Positions 52,329-61,190 of a stretch of 64,000 nt of DNA are shown here, piece by piece (the first letter of the stretch is position 1; each line of letters begins with the position of its first letter). The position numbers and the translations under genes were made by a program. Origin of the DNA: CBDDFV01 sp965227335 (lineage in GTDB: Bacteria; Planctomycetota; Phycisphaerae; Phycisphaerales; SM1A02); NCBI GenBank assembly GCA_965227335.1, contig CBDDFV010000002.1, positions 1-64,000 on the forward strand. The letters are read 5' to 3'. The notes beneath the pieces were generated by a model, which saw nothing but the letters and a program-made list of their open reading frames with translations, was not told the origin of the DNA and made no database searches.

Positions 52329-52904
52329 ATGCCCGTCAAAGCCACTGATATCAAGCGCGGCCAGGCCCTCATGTACGAGGGCGCCCTTCACGTCGTCATC
52401 GACACCGACCACGTCAAGCCCGGCAAGGGTCCGGCGTACGTGCAGGCCAAGATGAAGAACGTCGAGTCGGGCAGCATCAAGATCAATCGGCTGAGCACGT
52501 CGGACAAGCTGGAAGACGTCAACATCGACCGGCGGTCGATGCAGTTCCTCTACGACTCGTCGGGGCGCGGCGAGGGACCGTTCGTCTTCATGGACAACGA
52601 GAGCTACGACCAGCTCGAGATCGACGCGGACGTGTTGCCGAAGGAACAGAACCAGTGGCTCAAGGAAAACCTCGAGGTCACGGTGATGATGTTCAACGGC
52701 AACCCGCTGGGCGTGGACCTGCCCGCCTCGATCGAGCTGACGGTGACGGACACCGCGCCGCAGCCGAAGGGCGCGACGGCGACGAACCAGCTCAAGGAAG
52801 CGACCGTCGAGACGGGCGCGCGGATCCGCGTGCCGCCGTTCATCGAGAACGGTCAGGCCGTGAAGGTCAACCCCGAGACGGGCGAGTATCTCGGCAAGGC
52901 GTAA
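52329..52904 (+). CDS. efp: Translation elongation factor P
   Basis: A 191-residue protein with the three-domain EF-P fold. It binds ribosomes stalled on polyproline and stimulates peptide-bond formation. The N-terminal KOW-like domain has ATDIKRGQALMYEGALHVV. The loop that enters the peptidyl-transferase centre is HVKPGKGPAYVQAKMKN, with a Lys at the tip. Two OB domains follow and end with VPPFIENGQAVKVNPETGEYL. The Lys tip would allow EpmA-type beta-lysylation or no modification, but no modification gene lies nearby. TGGAG is a rather distant ribosome-binding site. Confidence 0.97.
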   Translation: MPVKATDIKRGQALMYEGALHVVIDTDHVKPGKGPAYVQAKMKNVESGSIKINRLSTSDKLEDVNIDRRSMQFLYDSSGRGEGPFVFMDNESYDQLEIDADVLPKEQNQWLKENLEVTVMMFNGNPLGVDLPASIELTVTDTAPQPKGATATNQLKEATVETGARIRVPPFIENGQAVKVNPETGEYLGKA

Positions 52905-52928
52905 CGAAAGGCCGGTGGCGGAGTCCGC

Positions 52929-53750
52929 GTGCAGACGATCTCGGAAATCCGCGCGATTCTCGCCGAACGGGCGCTCCGTCCGAAGCATCGGCTCGGACAG
53001 AACTTTCTTCATGATCAGAATCAGTTGCGGCGGCTCGTGGGGGCCGCCGCGCTGTCGTCCGGGGACCTCGTGGTGGAGGTCGGTCCCGGCACGGGGACGT
53101 TGACGGAGACGCTGCTCGACGCGGGGTGCGAGGTCATCGCGTGCGAGCTGGATCCGGACATGGCGTCGATCATCGAGGACCGGCTGGGGGATCGGCTCAC
53201 GCTCGTGCGCGGCGACTGTCTCGGCAAGGGCCGCACGCTTTCGCCCGACATCGTTCGCGCGCTGGCCGGCCGGCCGTTCACACTGGTCGCGAACCTGCCG
53301 TACCAGGCGGCGAGTCCGCTGATGTCGTCCCTGCTGATCGAGCCGCACGGGTGTCGGGGGCAGTACGTGACGATTCAGAAGGAGGTCGCGGACCGGCTGC
53401 TCGCGGAGCCCGGCACGAAGGCGTACGGTCCGCTGACGATCATCGTGCGGGCGCTGGGGGATGTCGAGCGGATCGCCAACGTGCCGGCGTCGTGTTTCTG
53501 GCCGGCGCCGCAGGTCGTGAGCGCGATGGTCGCGATCACGCCGCGCGAGACGCGGCTGACCGACCGTCCCGCCGCGTTCGCGCGGTTCGTGACGAGCGTC
53601 TTCACGAAGCGTCGGAAGCAGTTGGGGGCGATCTTCGGCCGCGCGCACGCGTGGCCGGCGGGGGTGGAGGCGACGATGCGTCCGGAGGCGTTGACCCCGG
53701 CGCAGCTCGCGGCTCTGCACGAGGTGATGGGCGACGACGGGATGCGGTAG
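52929..53750 (+). CDS. rsmA: 16S rRNA (adenine1518-N6/adenine1519-N6)-dimethyltransferase RsmA
   Basis: A 273-residue SAM-dependent enzyme (KsgA) that dimethylates two adenosines near the 3' end of 16S rRNA during late 30S assembly. It has the family opening HRLGQNFLHDQNQLRRLV, the SAM motif VVEVGPGTGTLTETLL, the acidic ECELD-like ACELDPDM and the catalytic VANLPYQAASPL. The end has FTKRRKQLGAIF. It starts with GTG 24 bases after efp, with GGAG upstream. It shares the transcript with efp and the MTAP gene. Confidence 0.96.
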   Translation: MQTISEIRAILAERALRPKHRLGQNFLHDQNQLRRLVGAAALSSGDLVVEVGPGTGTLTETLLDAGCEVIACELDPDMASIIEDRLGDRLTLVRGDCLGKGRTLSPDIVRALAGRPFTLVANLPYQAASPLMSSLLIEPHGCRGQYVTIQKEVADRLLAEPGTKAYGPLTIIVRALGDVERIANVPASCFWPAPQVVSAMVAITPRETRLTDRPAAFARFVTSVFTKRRKQLGAIFGRAHAWPAGVEATMRPEALTPAQLAALHEVMGDDGMR

Positions 53751-53775
53751 GCGGGATCCGCGCGACGGGATGGAG

Positions 53776-53781
53776 TAGACT
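53776..53781 (+). promoter_or_regulatory. Candidate leaderless -10 element (TAGACT)
   Basis: TAGACT lies seven bases before the ATG at 53789. It could give a separate leaderless transcript for the phosphorylase. Confidence 0.35.
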
Positions 53782-53788
53782 TCCGGGC

Positions 53789-54700
53789 ATGAGCACGACG
53801 AACGACGGCGAGCTTCGGATCGGAATCATCGGCGGGAGCGGCCTCGGCGATGTGCTGGCGCGGGAGATGTCGGCGGACGACGTGGAGGATCACGGCGTGG
53901 CGACGCCGTTCGGCGCGCCGTCGGCCCCGATCACGACGGGGATGTGGAACGGCGTGCCGATCGCGTTGCTCAACCGTCACGGCGACGGCCACGTGCTGAA
54001 CCCTCGCGCCGTTCCGTACCGGGCGAACATCTTTGCGCTGAAGCAGCTCGGGTGTACGCACGTCATCGCATCCGGGGCGACCGGGTCGCTGCAGGAGCAC
54101 ATCGCACCGGGCGACCTCGTGGTGTGCGACCAGCTGATCGACAAGACCAACGGCCGGGCGACGACGTTCTACGAGCACGCGGCGGTGCACGTGGAGTTCG
54201 CGGATCCGTTCTGTCCCGTGATGCGCGAGTGGCTGCTCGAAGCGTCGAAGTCGCTCGATGACGTGACGGTCCACGCGGGCGGAACGTATGTGTGCATGGA
54301 GGGGCCGAGCTTCTCGACCCGGGCGGAGGCGGAGATGCACCGGCGGTGGGGCGCGGATCTCGTGGGAATGACGGCGCTGCCGGAAGCGCGGCTGGCGCGG
54401 GAGGCGGAGCTCGCGTACACGCTGGTGGCGTTGCCGACGGACTACGACTGCTGGCGGCCGCGCCCGGCGGGCGTGGACCCGGCGTCGCTGCTGCAGGAGA
54501 TCATCGGGAATCTCCAACGGGCGACGGCGGCGTCGGTGGCGTTGATCCAGGCGGCGCTGAGCGACATCTCGCATCTCGCGGCCCATCCGAGTCCGGCGCA
54601 CGATGCGCTGGCGCTGGGGATCTGGTCGGACAAGTCGATGATCGACGCGGCGGAGGTGGAGCGGCTGCGGGGGTTATGGGGGCGATGGTTTGCGGGCTGA
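53789..54700 (+). CDS. mtnP: S-methyl-5'-thioadenosine phosphorylase family protein
   Basis: A 303-residue nucleoside phosphorylase of the MTAP/PNP family. It cleaves methylthioadenosine, or a related purine nucleoside, with phosphate, feeding methionine salvage. It has IGIIGGSGLGDVL with the phosphate-binding residues, LNRHGDGHVLNPRAVPYRANI, VIASGATGSLQEHIAPGDLV, and the signature GTYVCMEGPSFSTRAEAEMH followed by GADLVGMTALPEA. The MTAP pattern is better than the PNP one because of CMEGPSFSTRAE. The two are hard to separate without a structure. It is the last gene on the plus strand before the convergent lptD operon. Confidence 0.9.
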   Translation: MSTTNDGELRIGIIGGSGLGDVLAREMSADDVEDHGVATPFGAPSAPITTGMWNGVPIALLNRHGDGHVLNPRAVPYRANIFALKQLGCTHVIASGATGSLQEHIAPGDLVVCDQLIDKTNGRATTFYEHAAVHVEFADPFCPVMREWLLEASKSLDDVTVHAGGTYVCMEGPSFSTRAEAEMHRRWGADLVGMTALPEARLAREAELAYTLVALPTDYDCWRPRPAGVDPASLLQEIIGNLQRATAASVALIQAALSDISHLAAHPSPAHDALALGIWSDKSMIDAAEVERLRGLWGRWFAG

Positions 54701-54727
54701 TTGATCGATGGCGGAGTGAACGCCGTC

Positions 54728-55033
54728 CTACGCGACCCGCCCCCAGCCGCACTCGGAACATCCGAATCCCGCGCGGAGGTGGTAGCCGCACTTCGGGCAT
54801 TTGCCGGCGACCTTCGGGCGGACGTTCGGATCGGGCGTGCGCATACCCATGCCGAGGGGGATGAAGAACACACCCTGGACGATCGAGAACGGGACGAGGA
54901 TGAAGTACCCCCCCACCGGCGCGTCGAAGGCGAGCCAGACGATGATGAAGAGCGGCGCCGCGAGGATCATCGTGAACCCGAGCAGCATCAGCAGGAAGCT
55001 GAGGACGACGACAATCGTCCAGATCGCGCGCAC
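54728..55033 (-). CDS. Small membrane protein with zinc ribbon
   Basis: A 101-residue protein. Two hydrophobic helices (MRAIWTIVVVLSFLLMLLGFTMILA and YFILVPFSIVQGVFFIPLGM) are followed by a C-terminal zinc ribbon, KCPKCGYHLRAGFGCSECGW. The ribbon type, with CGYHL, is frequent in planctomycete small proteins. It is the last gene of the ribH-nusB-ftsY-lptD series, starting three bases after the lptD stop. Function unknown. Confidence 0.85.
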   Translation of the reverse strand: MRAIWTIVVVLSFLLMLLGFTMILAAPLFIIVWLAFDAPVGGYFILVPFSIVQGVFFIPLGMGMRTPDPNVRPKVAGKCPKCGYHLRAGFGCSECGWGRVA

Positions 55034-55036
55034 GGG

Positions 55037-58006
55037 TCAGAACGTCGTCTGCGCGAGCGAGGCGAAGAACGACGTCTCGTCACGGATCTGATCAAACCGC
55101 ACGCCGCCCCGCACACGAATGTCGGGGAACTCGCGGGTCACCTGGAAGAGGATCTCGCGGAACTCGTCGTTGTTGAAGTCCCACTGCGGGCGGAAGGTCA
55201 CGCTGTACTTCGGCGTGAGCTGATAGTTCGCGCCGAGCACGAGCAGCTGGTCGCCGGTCACGTCGAGGTCGCGATACTCGATGAGCGTCCACATCGCCGG
55301 TGAATGGTCGAACCGCATGCCGATCGAGCCGCGGGCCATCTCGCCGTCATCAAGGTCGAGGGTCACGTCCGACGTGAGCGCGGCGAAGTCGCTCAACGCC
55401 CACCGCAACTGGTTCCGGAAGTGATCGCCGACGAGCGAGTACTCGGGGCGGTAGCCGAAGTACTGCGGGTTGTCGGATTCCGCGCCGGCGTCGCCGCTGT
55501 TCATCACGACCGCGGCGTCCCAGATCAGGAAGTCCACGGAGCGCTGCCGACCCGCCCCGCCGCGCATCGTCTGCCAGGTGTGACGCATGCCCGCTTCGAC
55601 CGCCGCCCCGGACGCGATCGATTCGACTTCCTCGTCGTAGACGGGCAGGTCGTCGTCATCGACGGTGGTGTCCGCCCACCAGATGCTCAGCCGCGGTTCG
55701 ATGATGTGGCGGAGTCGGTCGATGTTGAAGACGCGGCTCTGGGCGCCGTCGTTGATCCGTGAGATCTCGGTGCTCGCCGTGACTCCCAGCGCGCCCCAGA
55801 CGCGGGTGGAGTCGGCGTCCTCGGAGAAGTCCTCGAAATCCTCGTCGTACGCGGTGAGGCGGGCGACGCCGAAGGGCGTGATCCTGGCCCAGCCGTACTG
55901 GAAGGGGCGGCTGACCTCGTGTCGGGTGTCGAACCGCTGGACGATCTGCGTGGGATAGCCGCGTCCGATCAGGACTTCGTCGAGGCGGTCGTCCGCGTTG
56001 ACGCCGGGCCCGAACGCGTTGGGACGGACGCCGAGTTCGCGGGGCGTCGCCTTCGTCAGATCAAGCCGGACGAGACCGAGCCGCGATTCGCTCGAGTACG
56101 TCATCGTGTCGTCGAACAGCGAGTCGCCGAAGCGGTAGTAGCCGATCTCCGGCAGCCGTTCGACCTGGTAGGTGCGGCTGGCCAGCAGGTATTCGTTCGA
56201 GACGAAGTCGTTGAGCTCCCCCTTGGCGAGGAAGGTGAACGCGGTGTTGCGTTTCTGGTACTTGAGGTAGAGGCTGGTCTCGTACTCGCGTCGGTCTTCG
56301 AAGTCGTCCTCCCGCCACGTCGTGATGAACGTCTCGTCGCTGATGTAGGAGAACTGCGCCTGCAGGTCCCAGCGCGGGGCGAGCTTCATGCGGTGTTCCC
56401 ACAGGGCGACGCCCCGGAAGCCGTCGTCGCGTTCGACGTCCTGTCCGCTGGAGGTGCGGTCGTCTCCGGTGTCATAGAGGCCGTAGAGCTCGGCGACGCC
56501 CTGACCGTTCTGACCGCGGTAGCGGCCGGTGACGCCGACGCCGACGCCGCGCTCCGAGTAGCCGTCGACGGCGAGTTCGAGATCGGCGCCCTGGGGTTGG
56601 GCGAGACCGATGAGGGCGGGCAGGTTCCAGCGGGTTTCGACGCCGACGCCTTCGCTGTCGGAATAGCCGGCGGAGACGGAGCGGAGCGGAATCGCCTCGA
56701 TATCGCCTTCGAAGTTCGGCCAGTAGAGAATCGGCAGATCGCCGATGCGGAGCGTGTTCGAGTCCGAGTCCACGCGGGTGCGGACGCCGGGGCCGTCGTC
56801 TTCGGGCAGTTGCGTCACGGTCACCCGCTTCGCGCCGATCGCGAGGTGAGGCGTGCGGAACTCGCTCGCCGAGACGCGGACGCCCTCGCCCTCCCACTGG
56901 TTCGCGGCGACCTGTCGGAAGCGCTTCGCGCGAGCGTAGATCGGCTTGTTGAGACGGTCGTCGTACGTGCGAAGCACCGCGTCCGGCATGATCGCGCGGT
57001 CGTTGCGGTAGTCATAGAACACGCGGGGCGCCCGCACGGTGTACTCATCGCGATTCGTGGTGACGATCACCGCGCCTTCGAGATACACGCCGCGAATCCG
57101 CGCGGCGGAGACCGACTGCGACTGCGTCCCGTCCACGGACCCCGGGTCCACGAACACGACGGCCCGTTCCGCGCTCATCGTGATCTGCGAGTACGCCCCG
57201 GAGACCTGGGACTGGTAGTCGACGATCACGCCGCCGTCGGCGATGACGACGTCTTCATCCTCGCCCGGCCGGTACTCGGCGCCGCCGAAGGAGAATCGCA
57301 CGAGTCCCTGGGGCGTGACGATGGGCAGATCGGGACCGGCGAGCGGGAGTTCGACGGTCTCCGGCAGATCGACTTCCTCGAGCTGGGGCGATCCCCCGGG
57401 GGTGGGGACGGGTTCGGGTCGTCGTTCGGGTTTGACGACGCGGGGGAAGCGCTGGAGCGACTCGAGTCCGGCGGCGATGCGTCGGAGATGGGCGGCGAGT
57501 CGTTCCTCGCCTTCGCCGACAAACCCGCCGCGGGCGACGCGTTCGCGGACGAGGCCCGCGTTGAGCCGCACGCCGCCGCGGGCGCTGGCGGTGACGAGGA
57601 CGCGTCGTCCCTTGACGCCGACGCCCGCTTCGTTGGTCGGTTCGCTGAGCGAATCGAAGTAGACGGCGATCTGGTTGATGACGCCGTCGGCGCTGGGGAT
57701 GCGGTTGAGCCAGACGACGGCGCGATCGGCGGTGAGCAGCATGTCGGCGATGCGGACACGGACGTCGCCGTCGAGGACGAGGCGTTTGGTGTCGTCGACA
57801 GTCCACGTGTTGACGCGGAGGGCGTCAAGGATGATGTCGCCGCGCTGCGGCTCGGTGGGCAGCACGAAGCCGCTGAGCCGGTCGCCGGTGATGAGGACGC
57901 GTTCCTGCGCGTGCGCAGCGTCGGGCCGACAGGCCAGCGTCGCGACGAGCGCGAGCAGGACGAGCGCGGCGGTGGATGAACGGCGCCTCACGATGGCTCG
58001 CATCAT
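55037..58006 (-). CDS. lptD: LPS-assembly protein LptD homologue
   Basis: A 989-residue outer-membrane protein with a signal peptide ending near DAAHAQ. The N-terminal part is an OstA/LptA-like beta-jellyroll (LVLDGDVRVRIADMLLTADRAVVWLN, and a second copy DNPQY-free segment around VIVDYQSQVSGAYSQITMSAERAVV). It is followed by a large beta-barrel with the marker LPILYWPNFEGDIEAIPL and many alternating strands up to a C-terminal Phe (LAQTTF). LptD and LptE place lipopolysaccharide on the cell surface. No LptE, LptA or LPS genes are nearby. The protein is longer than E. coli LptD (about 780). It is translated from either ATG at 58003/58006. Confidence 0.85.
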   Translation of the reverse strand: MMRAIVRRRSSTAALVLLALVATLACRPDAAHAQERVLITGDRLSGFVLPTEPQRGDIILDALRVNTWTVDDTKRLVLDGDVRVRIADMLLTADRAVVWLNRIPSADGVINQIAVYFDSLSEPTNEAGVGVKGRRVLVTASARGGVRLNAGLVRERVARGGFVGEGEERLAAHLRRIAAGLESLQRFPRVVKPERRPEPVPTPGGSPQLEEVDLPETVELPLAGPDLPIVTPQGLVRFSFGGAEYRPGEDEDVVIADGGVIVDYQSQVSGAYSQITMSAERAVVFVDPGSVDGTQSQSVSAARIRGVYLEGAVIVTTNRDEYTVRAPRVFYDYRNDRAIMPDAVLRTYDDRLNKPIYARAKRFRQVAANQWEGEGVRVSASEFRTPHLAIGAKRVTVTQLPEDDGPGVRTRVDSDSNTLRIGDLPILYWPNFEGDIEAIPLRSVSAGYSDSEGVGVETRWNLPALIGLAQPQGADLELAVDGYSERGVGVGVTGRYRGQNGQGVAELYGLYDTGDDRTSSGQDVERDDGFRGVALWEHRMKLAPRWDLQAQFSYISDETFITTWREDDFEDRREYETSLYLKYQKRNTAFTFLAKGELNDFVSNEYLLASRTYQVERLPEIGYYRFGDSLFDDTMTYSSESRLGLVRLDLTKATPRELGVRPNAFGPGVNADDRLDEVLIGRGYPTQIVQRFDTRHEVSRPFQYGWARITPFGVARLTAYDEDFEDFSEDADSTRVWGALGVTASTEISRINDGAQSRVFNIDRLRHIIEPRLSIWWADTTVDDDDLPVYDEEVESIASGAAVEAGMRHTWQTMRGGAGRQRSVDFLIWDAAVVMNSGDAGAESDNPQYFGYRPEYSLVGDHFRNQLRWALSDFAALTSDVTLDLDDGEMARGSIGMRFDHSPAMWTLIEYRDLDVTGDQLLVLGANYQLTPKYSVTFRPQWDFNNDEFREILFQVTREFPDIRVRGGVRFDQIRDETSFFASLAQTTF

Positions 58007-58050
58007 ACGAGCGGGCGCAGGGGGCGGCAATCGCGGATCGTGACGCCGGC

Positions 58051-58992
58051 TCAGGCGTCGTCGTCGCCGTCCTCGGCGAACATGGCCTCGATGAACCGGT
58101 CGGGATCAAACGGCTCGACATCTTCGGGCGTTTCGCCCACGCCGATGAGTTTGACGGGAACATCCAGCGCATCGCGGATCGCCACCACGACCCCGCCCTT
58201 GGCGGTGCCGTCGAGCTTGGCGAGGAAAATGCCCGTGACATCGATGGCGGCCTTGAACGCCTCGGCCTGGACGATCGCGTTCTGACCGTTGGTGGCGTCG
58301 AGGACGAGCAGGACTTCGTGCGGCGCGCCGGGAATCTTCTTCGACGCGACGTCGCGGATCTTCGTGAGCTGACGCATGAGTCCGGCGTCGGCGCCGAGGC
58401 GGCCGGCGGTGTCGATGAGCAGGACGTCCACGCCGCGAGCCAGCGCGGCGTCGCAGGCGTCGAATGCGACGGCGGCGGGATCGGCCTTCGGGGCCCCCCG
58501 CACGATGTCGACGCCGAGCCGTTCGGCCCAGATCGTGAGCTGTTCGACCGCCGCCGCGCGATAGGTGTCGGCGGCGGCGAGGAGGACGGTGCGTCCTTCA
58601 TCGCGCAGCGACTTCGCGATCTTGCCGACGCTGGTCGTCTTGCCGGAGCCGTTGGTGCCCGCGACGAGGATGACGGTCGGTTTCGTGTCCGCCACGGCGA
58701 GCCGTCGGTCCGTCTCGGACCAGCGGGCCTTCAGGGCGTTCTTGAGAAACTCGAGGGCGTCTTCGCCCTTCGAGATCTCGCCCCGCCGGAAGGCCGCGCG
58801 GAGCTCGTCGATGATGGCCGTGGTCGCGGCGACGCCGACGTCGGCGCGGATGAGCGTCGCTTCGATTTCGTCGATCAGCTCTTCGCTGAGCGTGCGACCG
58901 CTGAGGATGCTGCGAAAACTGGCGCCGATCGCGTCGCGGGTGCGGGCGAGGCCCTGGCGGATCCGACTGAGGGTGGACTTGAAGAGTCCCAT
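58051..58992 (-). CDS. ftsY: Signal recognition particle receptor FtsY
   Basis: A 313-residue SRP GTPase that docks ribosome-nascent-chain complexes at the membrane. The NG domain is complete: the helical N domain (GLFKSTLSRIRQGLARTRDAIG), G1 GTNGSGKTTSVGKIA, ADTYRAAAVEQL, DTAGRLGADAGLM, and AKLDGTAKGG. The acidic A domain of E. coli FtsY is absent, as in many bacteria. It starts one base after the nusB stop and is followed by lptD. Co-expression of a protein-targeting factor with LptD may help insert outer-membrane proteins, but this is only inference. Confidence 0.97.
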   Translation of the reverse strand: MGLFKSTLSRIRQGLARTRDAIGASFRSILSGRTLSEELIDEIEATLIRADVGVAATTAIIDELRAAFRRGEISKGEDALEFLKNALKARWSETDRRLAVADTKPTVILVAGTNGSGKTTSVGKIAKSLRDEGRTVLLAAADTYRAAAVEQLTIWAERLGVDIVRGAPKADPAAVAFDACDAALARGVDVLLIDTAGRLGADAGLMRQLTKIRDVASKKIPGAPHEVLLVLDATNGQNAIVQAEAFKAAIDVTGIFLAKLDGTAKGGVVVAIRDALDVPVKLIGVGETPEDVEPFDPDRFIEAMFAEDGDDDA

Positions 58993-58993
58993 G

Positions 58994-59518
58994 TCAGGCC
59001 CGCTCCTCCGGCGCGGCCTCCACCGGATCGACGGGTTCGACGCCGGGGGTCGGTTCGACGGCGATTTCCGGGGCGGGGTCGTCGTCGCGGGCGGCCGGCG
59101 CGGCGGGGTCGCTCTCGCCTCGCATCTGCCGGAAGAGCTTGTCGAGCACTCCGTTGACGAACATGGGGGACTTCTCGGTGGAGAATTCCCTGGCGAGTTC
59201 GACCGCTTCGTTGATGGCGACCTTGGGCGGCGTCTCGCCGTGGTGCATCTCGTAGTACGCGAGTCGAAGGAGGTTTCGATCGATCATCGGCTGGCGGTAC
59301 GTCGGCCACTCGGGCGTGATCGCGGCGACGGCGTCGTCGGCCTCGGCGCGAAACTCCCAGGCGAGCGTGGCGAGTTGGTAGCCGTGTTCGTGGGTTTCGT
59401 CATCGCCCGGCGACTCGGCGAGGGATTCGCGCACGAGAGCGAGATCCTCCGCCGCGCCGGCGTCGAACTGGTACAGCGCCTGCAGCGCGCATCGTCGGGT
59501 GTCGCGTGAGATGCGCAT
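58994..59518 (-). CDS. nusB: Transcription antitermination factor NusB
   Basis: A 174-residue protein whose first 135 residues are the all-helical NusB fold (SRDTRRCALQALYQFDA, ITPEWPTYRQPMIDRNLLRLAYYEM, PPKVAINEAVELAREFS, FVNGVLDKLFRQM). NusB binds boxA RNA with NusE and prevents premature termination in rRNA operons. The last 40 residues are an acidic Pro/Ala-rich tail that is not usual. The ATG follows the ribH stop directly (TAG-ATG). ribH-nusB is a conserved order in many bacteria. Confidence 0.95.
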   Translation of the reverse strand: MRISRDTRRCALQALYQFDAGAAEDLALVRESLAESPGDDETHEHGYQLATLAWEFRAEADDAVAAITPEWPTYRQPMIDRNLLRLAYYEMHHGETPPKVAINEAVELAREFSTEKSPMFVNGVLDKLFRQMRGESDPAAPAARDDDPAPEIAVEPTPGVEPVDPVEAAPEERA

Positions 59519-60013
59519 CTAGTGGACGGTCCTTCGCGCGAGGTGATCGAGTTCGCGCAGGGTGTGGATGGTTTCGAGGACCGCGGCCATGGCTTCTTCG
59601 CCCTTGTGGCCGTGGGCGCCGCCCGCGCGAGCTTCGGCCTGCTCCATCGTCTGGCAGGTGAGCACGCCGAAGGCGACGGGGGTGCCGGTGTCCGCGGCGA
59701 GCGTGGTCAGGGCGTTCGCGACCGCCTGGTTGATGTACTGATCGTGGGTCGTCTCGCCGGTGATGACGCAGCCGAGGGCGATGACGCCGTCGACGCGCGG
59801 CTGACCGGCCACGAGCTTGCGGGCGATCACCGGCAACTCGAAGGCGCCGGGGGCCGAAACGATGATCAGTTGGTCGACGCGTCCGCCCGCGCGTTCGAAG
59901 CACGCCTGCGCGCCGGCGGCGAGCTTCGACGTGACGTGCTCGTGGTAGCGGCTGACCGCAATGCCGATACGCAGGCCGCGGGCGTCAAGATTCTCAGGGG
60001 GCGGTGTGTGCAT
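59519..60013 (-). CDS. ribH: 6,7-dimethyl-8-ribityllumazine synthase
   Basis: A 164-residue enzyme of riboflavin synthesis that condenses 5-amino-6-ribitylaminouracil with 3,4-dihydroxy-2-butanone 4-phosphate. It has the family segments RIGIAVSRYHEHVTSKL, VSAPGAFELPVIARKL, ALGCVITGETTHDQYI with the catalytic His, and VAFGVLTCQTMEQAEARAG. Length is typical for shell-forming lumazine synthases. It is the first gene of the five-gene minus-strand operon. TACGAT at 60049-60054 on the minus strand may be its -10. Confidence 0.96.
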   Translation of the reverse strand: MHTPPPENLDARGLRIGIAVSRYHEHVTSKLAAGAQACFERAGGRVDQLIIVSAPGAFELPVIARKLVAGQPRVDGVIALGCVITGETTHDQYINQAVANALTTLAADTGTPVAFGVLTCQTMEQAEARAGGAHGHKGEEAMAAVLETIHTLRELDHLARRTVH

Positions 60014-60122
60014 GAGGAGGGATCCGCCCGGCGGGACGGAAGCGGTCCATCGTAGAACGCCCTTCCCCGCGCATCAACAGGGGTATCGATCACGATCGGC
60101 GCACGAGCCGGCCCGGGACCGG

Positions 60123-60128
60123 TAGGAT
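60123..60128 (+). promoter_or_regulatory. Candidate leaderless -10 element (TAGGAT)
   Basis: TAGGAT lies six bases before the GTG at 60135, with no ribosome-binding site or clear -35. Confidence 0.45.
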
Positions 60129-60134
60129 GCCCGC

Positions 60135-61091
60135 GTGCCGCGCTTTCTCGCCCAGCTCGCCGCCGCCATCCAGCTCACGCGGCTGACCGTCGCATTCGGC
60201 GCCGTCAGCGACCTGTGGTTCGTGATCCTGCTCACGCGGGCGTCCGATCCTGACGCCGTGGTGGCATCCATGCCGCTCACCGTCGCCCTGGCCCTCGGGG
60301 CGCTGATTGCGATCGGGCTGTATGCGTACGGAGCGTCCCTGAACGATGTGCTGGATGCGAGGCATGATGAGACGTTCTCCCCCGACCGGCCCATTCCGGC
60401 CGGCAGGATTCGTCCCGCCCAGGCGATCATCGTGACGGTGAGCGCGCTGCTGCTGGCCATCCTCGCCGCCGCGGCGTTCGGCATGCCCGCCCTGCTGCTC
60501 GCCCTGCTGGTCGCGGGGGGCATCCTCTTCTACAACGCCACCGGGAAGTACATTCCCGCGATCGGCCTGGTCGTGATTGGAATCATCCACGCCGGGCACA
60601 TGATGATCCCGAACACGGATCTGGCGTTCACCCTGCCGGTCTGGCTTGTGATGACGCACGCAGCCGGGGTGACGCTGGCGGTGCATCTGTTCGAGCGAAA
60701 GCGGCCCCGGATCCGAAACCGAACGTTGTGGGTGGCGGGACTCGGCTGGGGACTGGCCTCGGCCGCGATCCTGTGGCTGGGCGTGCGTCGGGGCGGGTTC
60801 TGGCCGGCGGGACTTCCGCTGACGCAGCTCGTCTGGCCGGGGCTGGCGGTGGTCGGGTTCGTGGTGATCGCGCGGATCAAGACCTGGCAGGCGCCGCCGG
60901 CTCGCGCGGCGGAGAAGGTCCGTCGCTACGGCGCCATGTGGCAGAGTCTGTACGGCGCCGCGTGGCTCATGATGCTCGGCCATCAGGCGTCGGCGCTGGG
61001 CATTGCGATCTTCGCGTGCCTGGGCTTTGCGACGATGACGGTGATCAAGGAAATGACCGGGTTATCGCAGCAGCCGATCGCCTATCGCTGA
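60135..61091 (+). CDS. UbiA-like prenyltransferase
   Basis: A 318-residue membrane protein with about eight helices. The first Asp-rich motif of UbiA prenyltransferases is clear: GASLNDVLDARHDETFSPDRPIPAGRI, with NDxxD and the RP motif. UbiA enzymes transfer an isoprenoid from its diphosphate to an aromatic acceptor or other small molecule. The second Asp-rich motif (DxxxD) that binds the second magnesium is not visible where expected; the equivalent loop reads HLFERKRPRIRNRTLW. The acceptor is unknown and activity is uncertain. EboC-like proteins are also in this group. It starts with GTG. Confidence 0.82.
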   Translation: MPRFLAQLAAAIQLTRLTVAFGAVSDLWFVILLTRASDPDAVVASMPLTVALALGALIAIGLYAYGASLNDVLDARHDETFSPDRPIPAGRIRPAQAIIVTVSALLLAILAAAAFGMPALLLALLVAGGILFYNATGKYIPAIGLVVIGIIHAGHMMIPNTDLAFTLPVWLVMTHAAGVTLAVHLFERKRPRIRNRTLWVAGLGWGLASAAILWLGVRRGGFWPAGLPLTQLVWPGLAVVGFVVIARIKTWQAPPARAAEKVRRYGAMWQSLYGAAWLMMLGHQASALGIAIFACLGFATMTVIKEMTGLSQQPIAYR

Positions 61092-61190
61092 GACGTCTGC
61101 GGCGTCGGTCGCGAGGGGCCTGCGCAGATGCCTGATTCGTCGTGATTTACGCGATGTGCGGAGGCCGGGAGCGGCGTTCACCGGCCAAAC

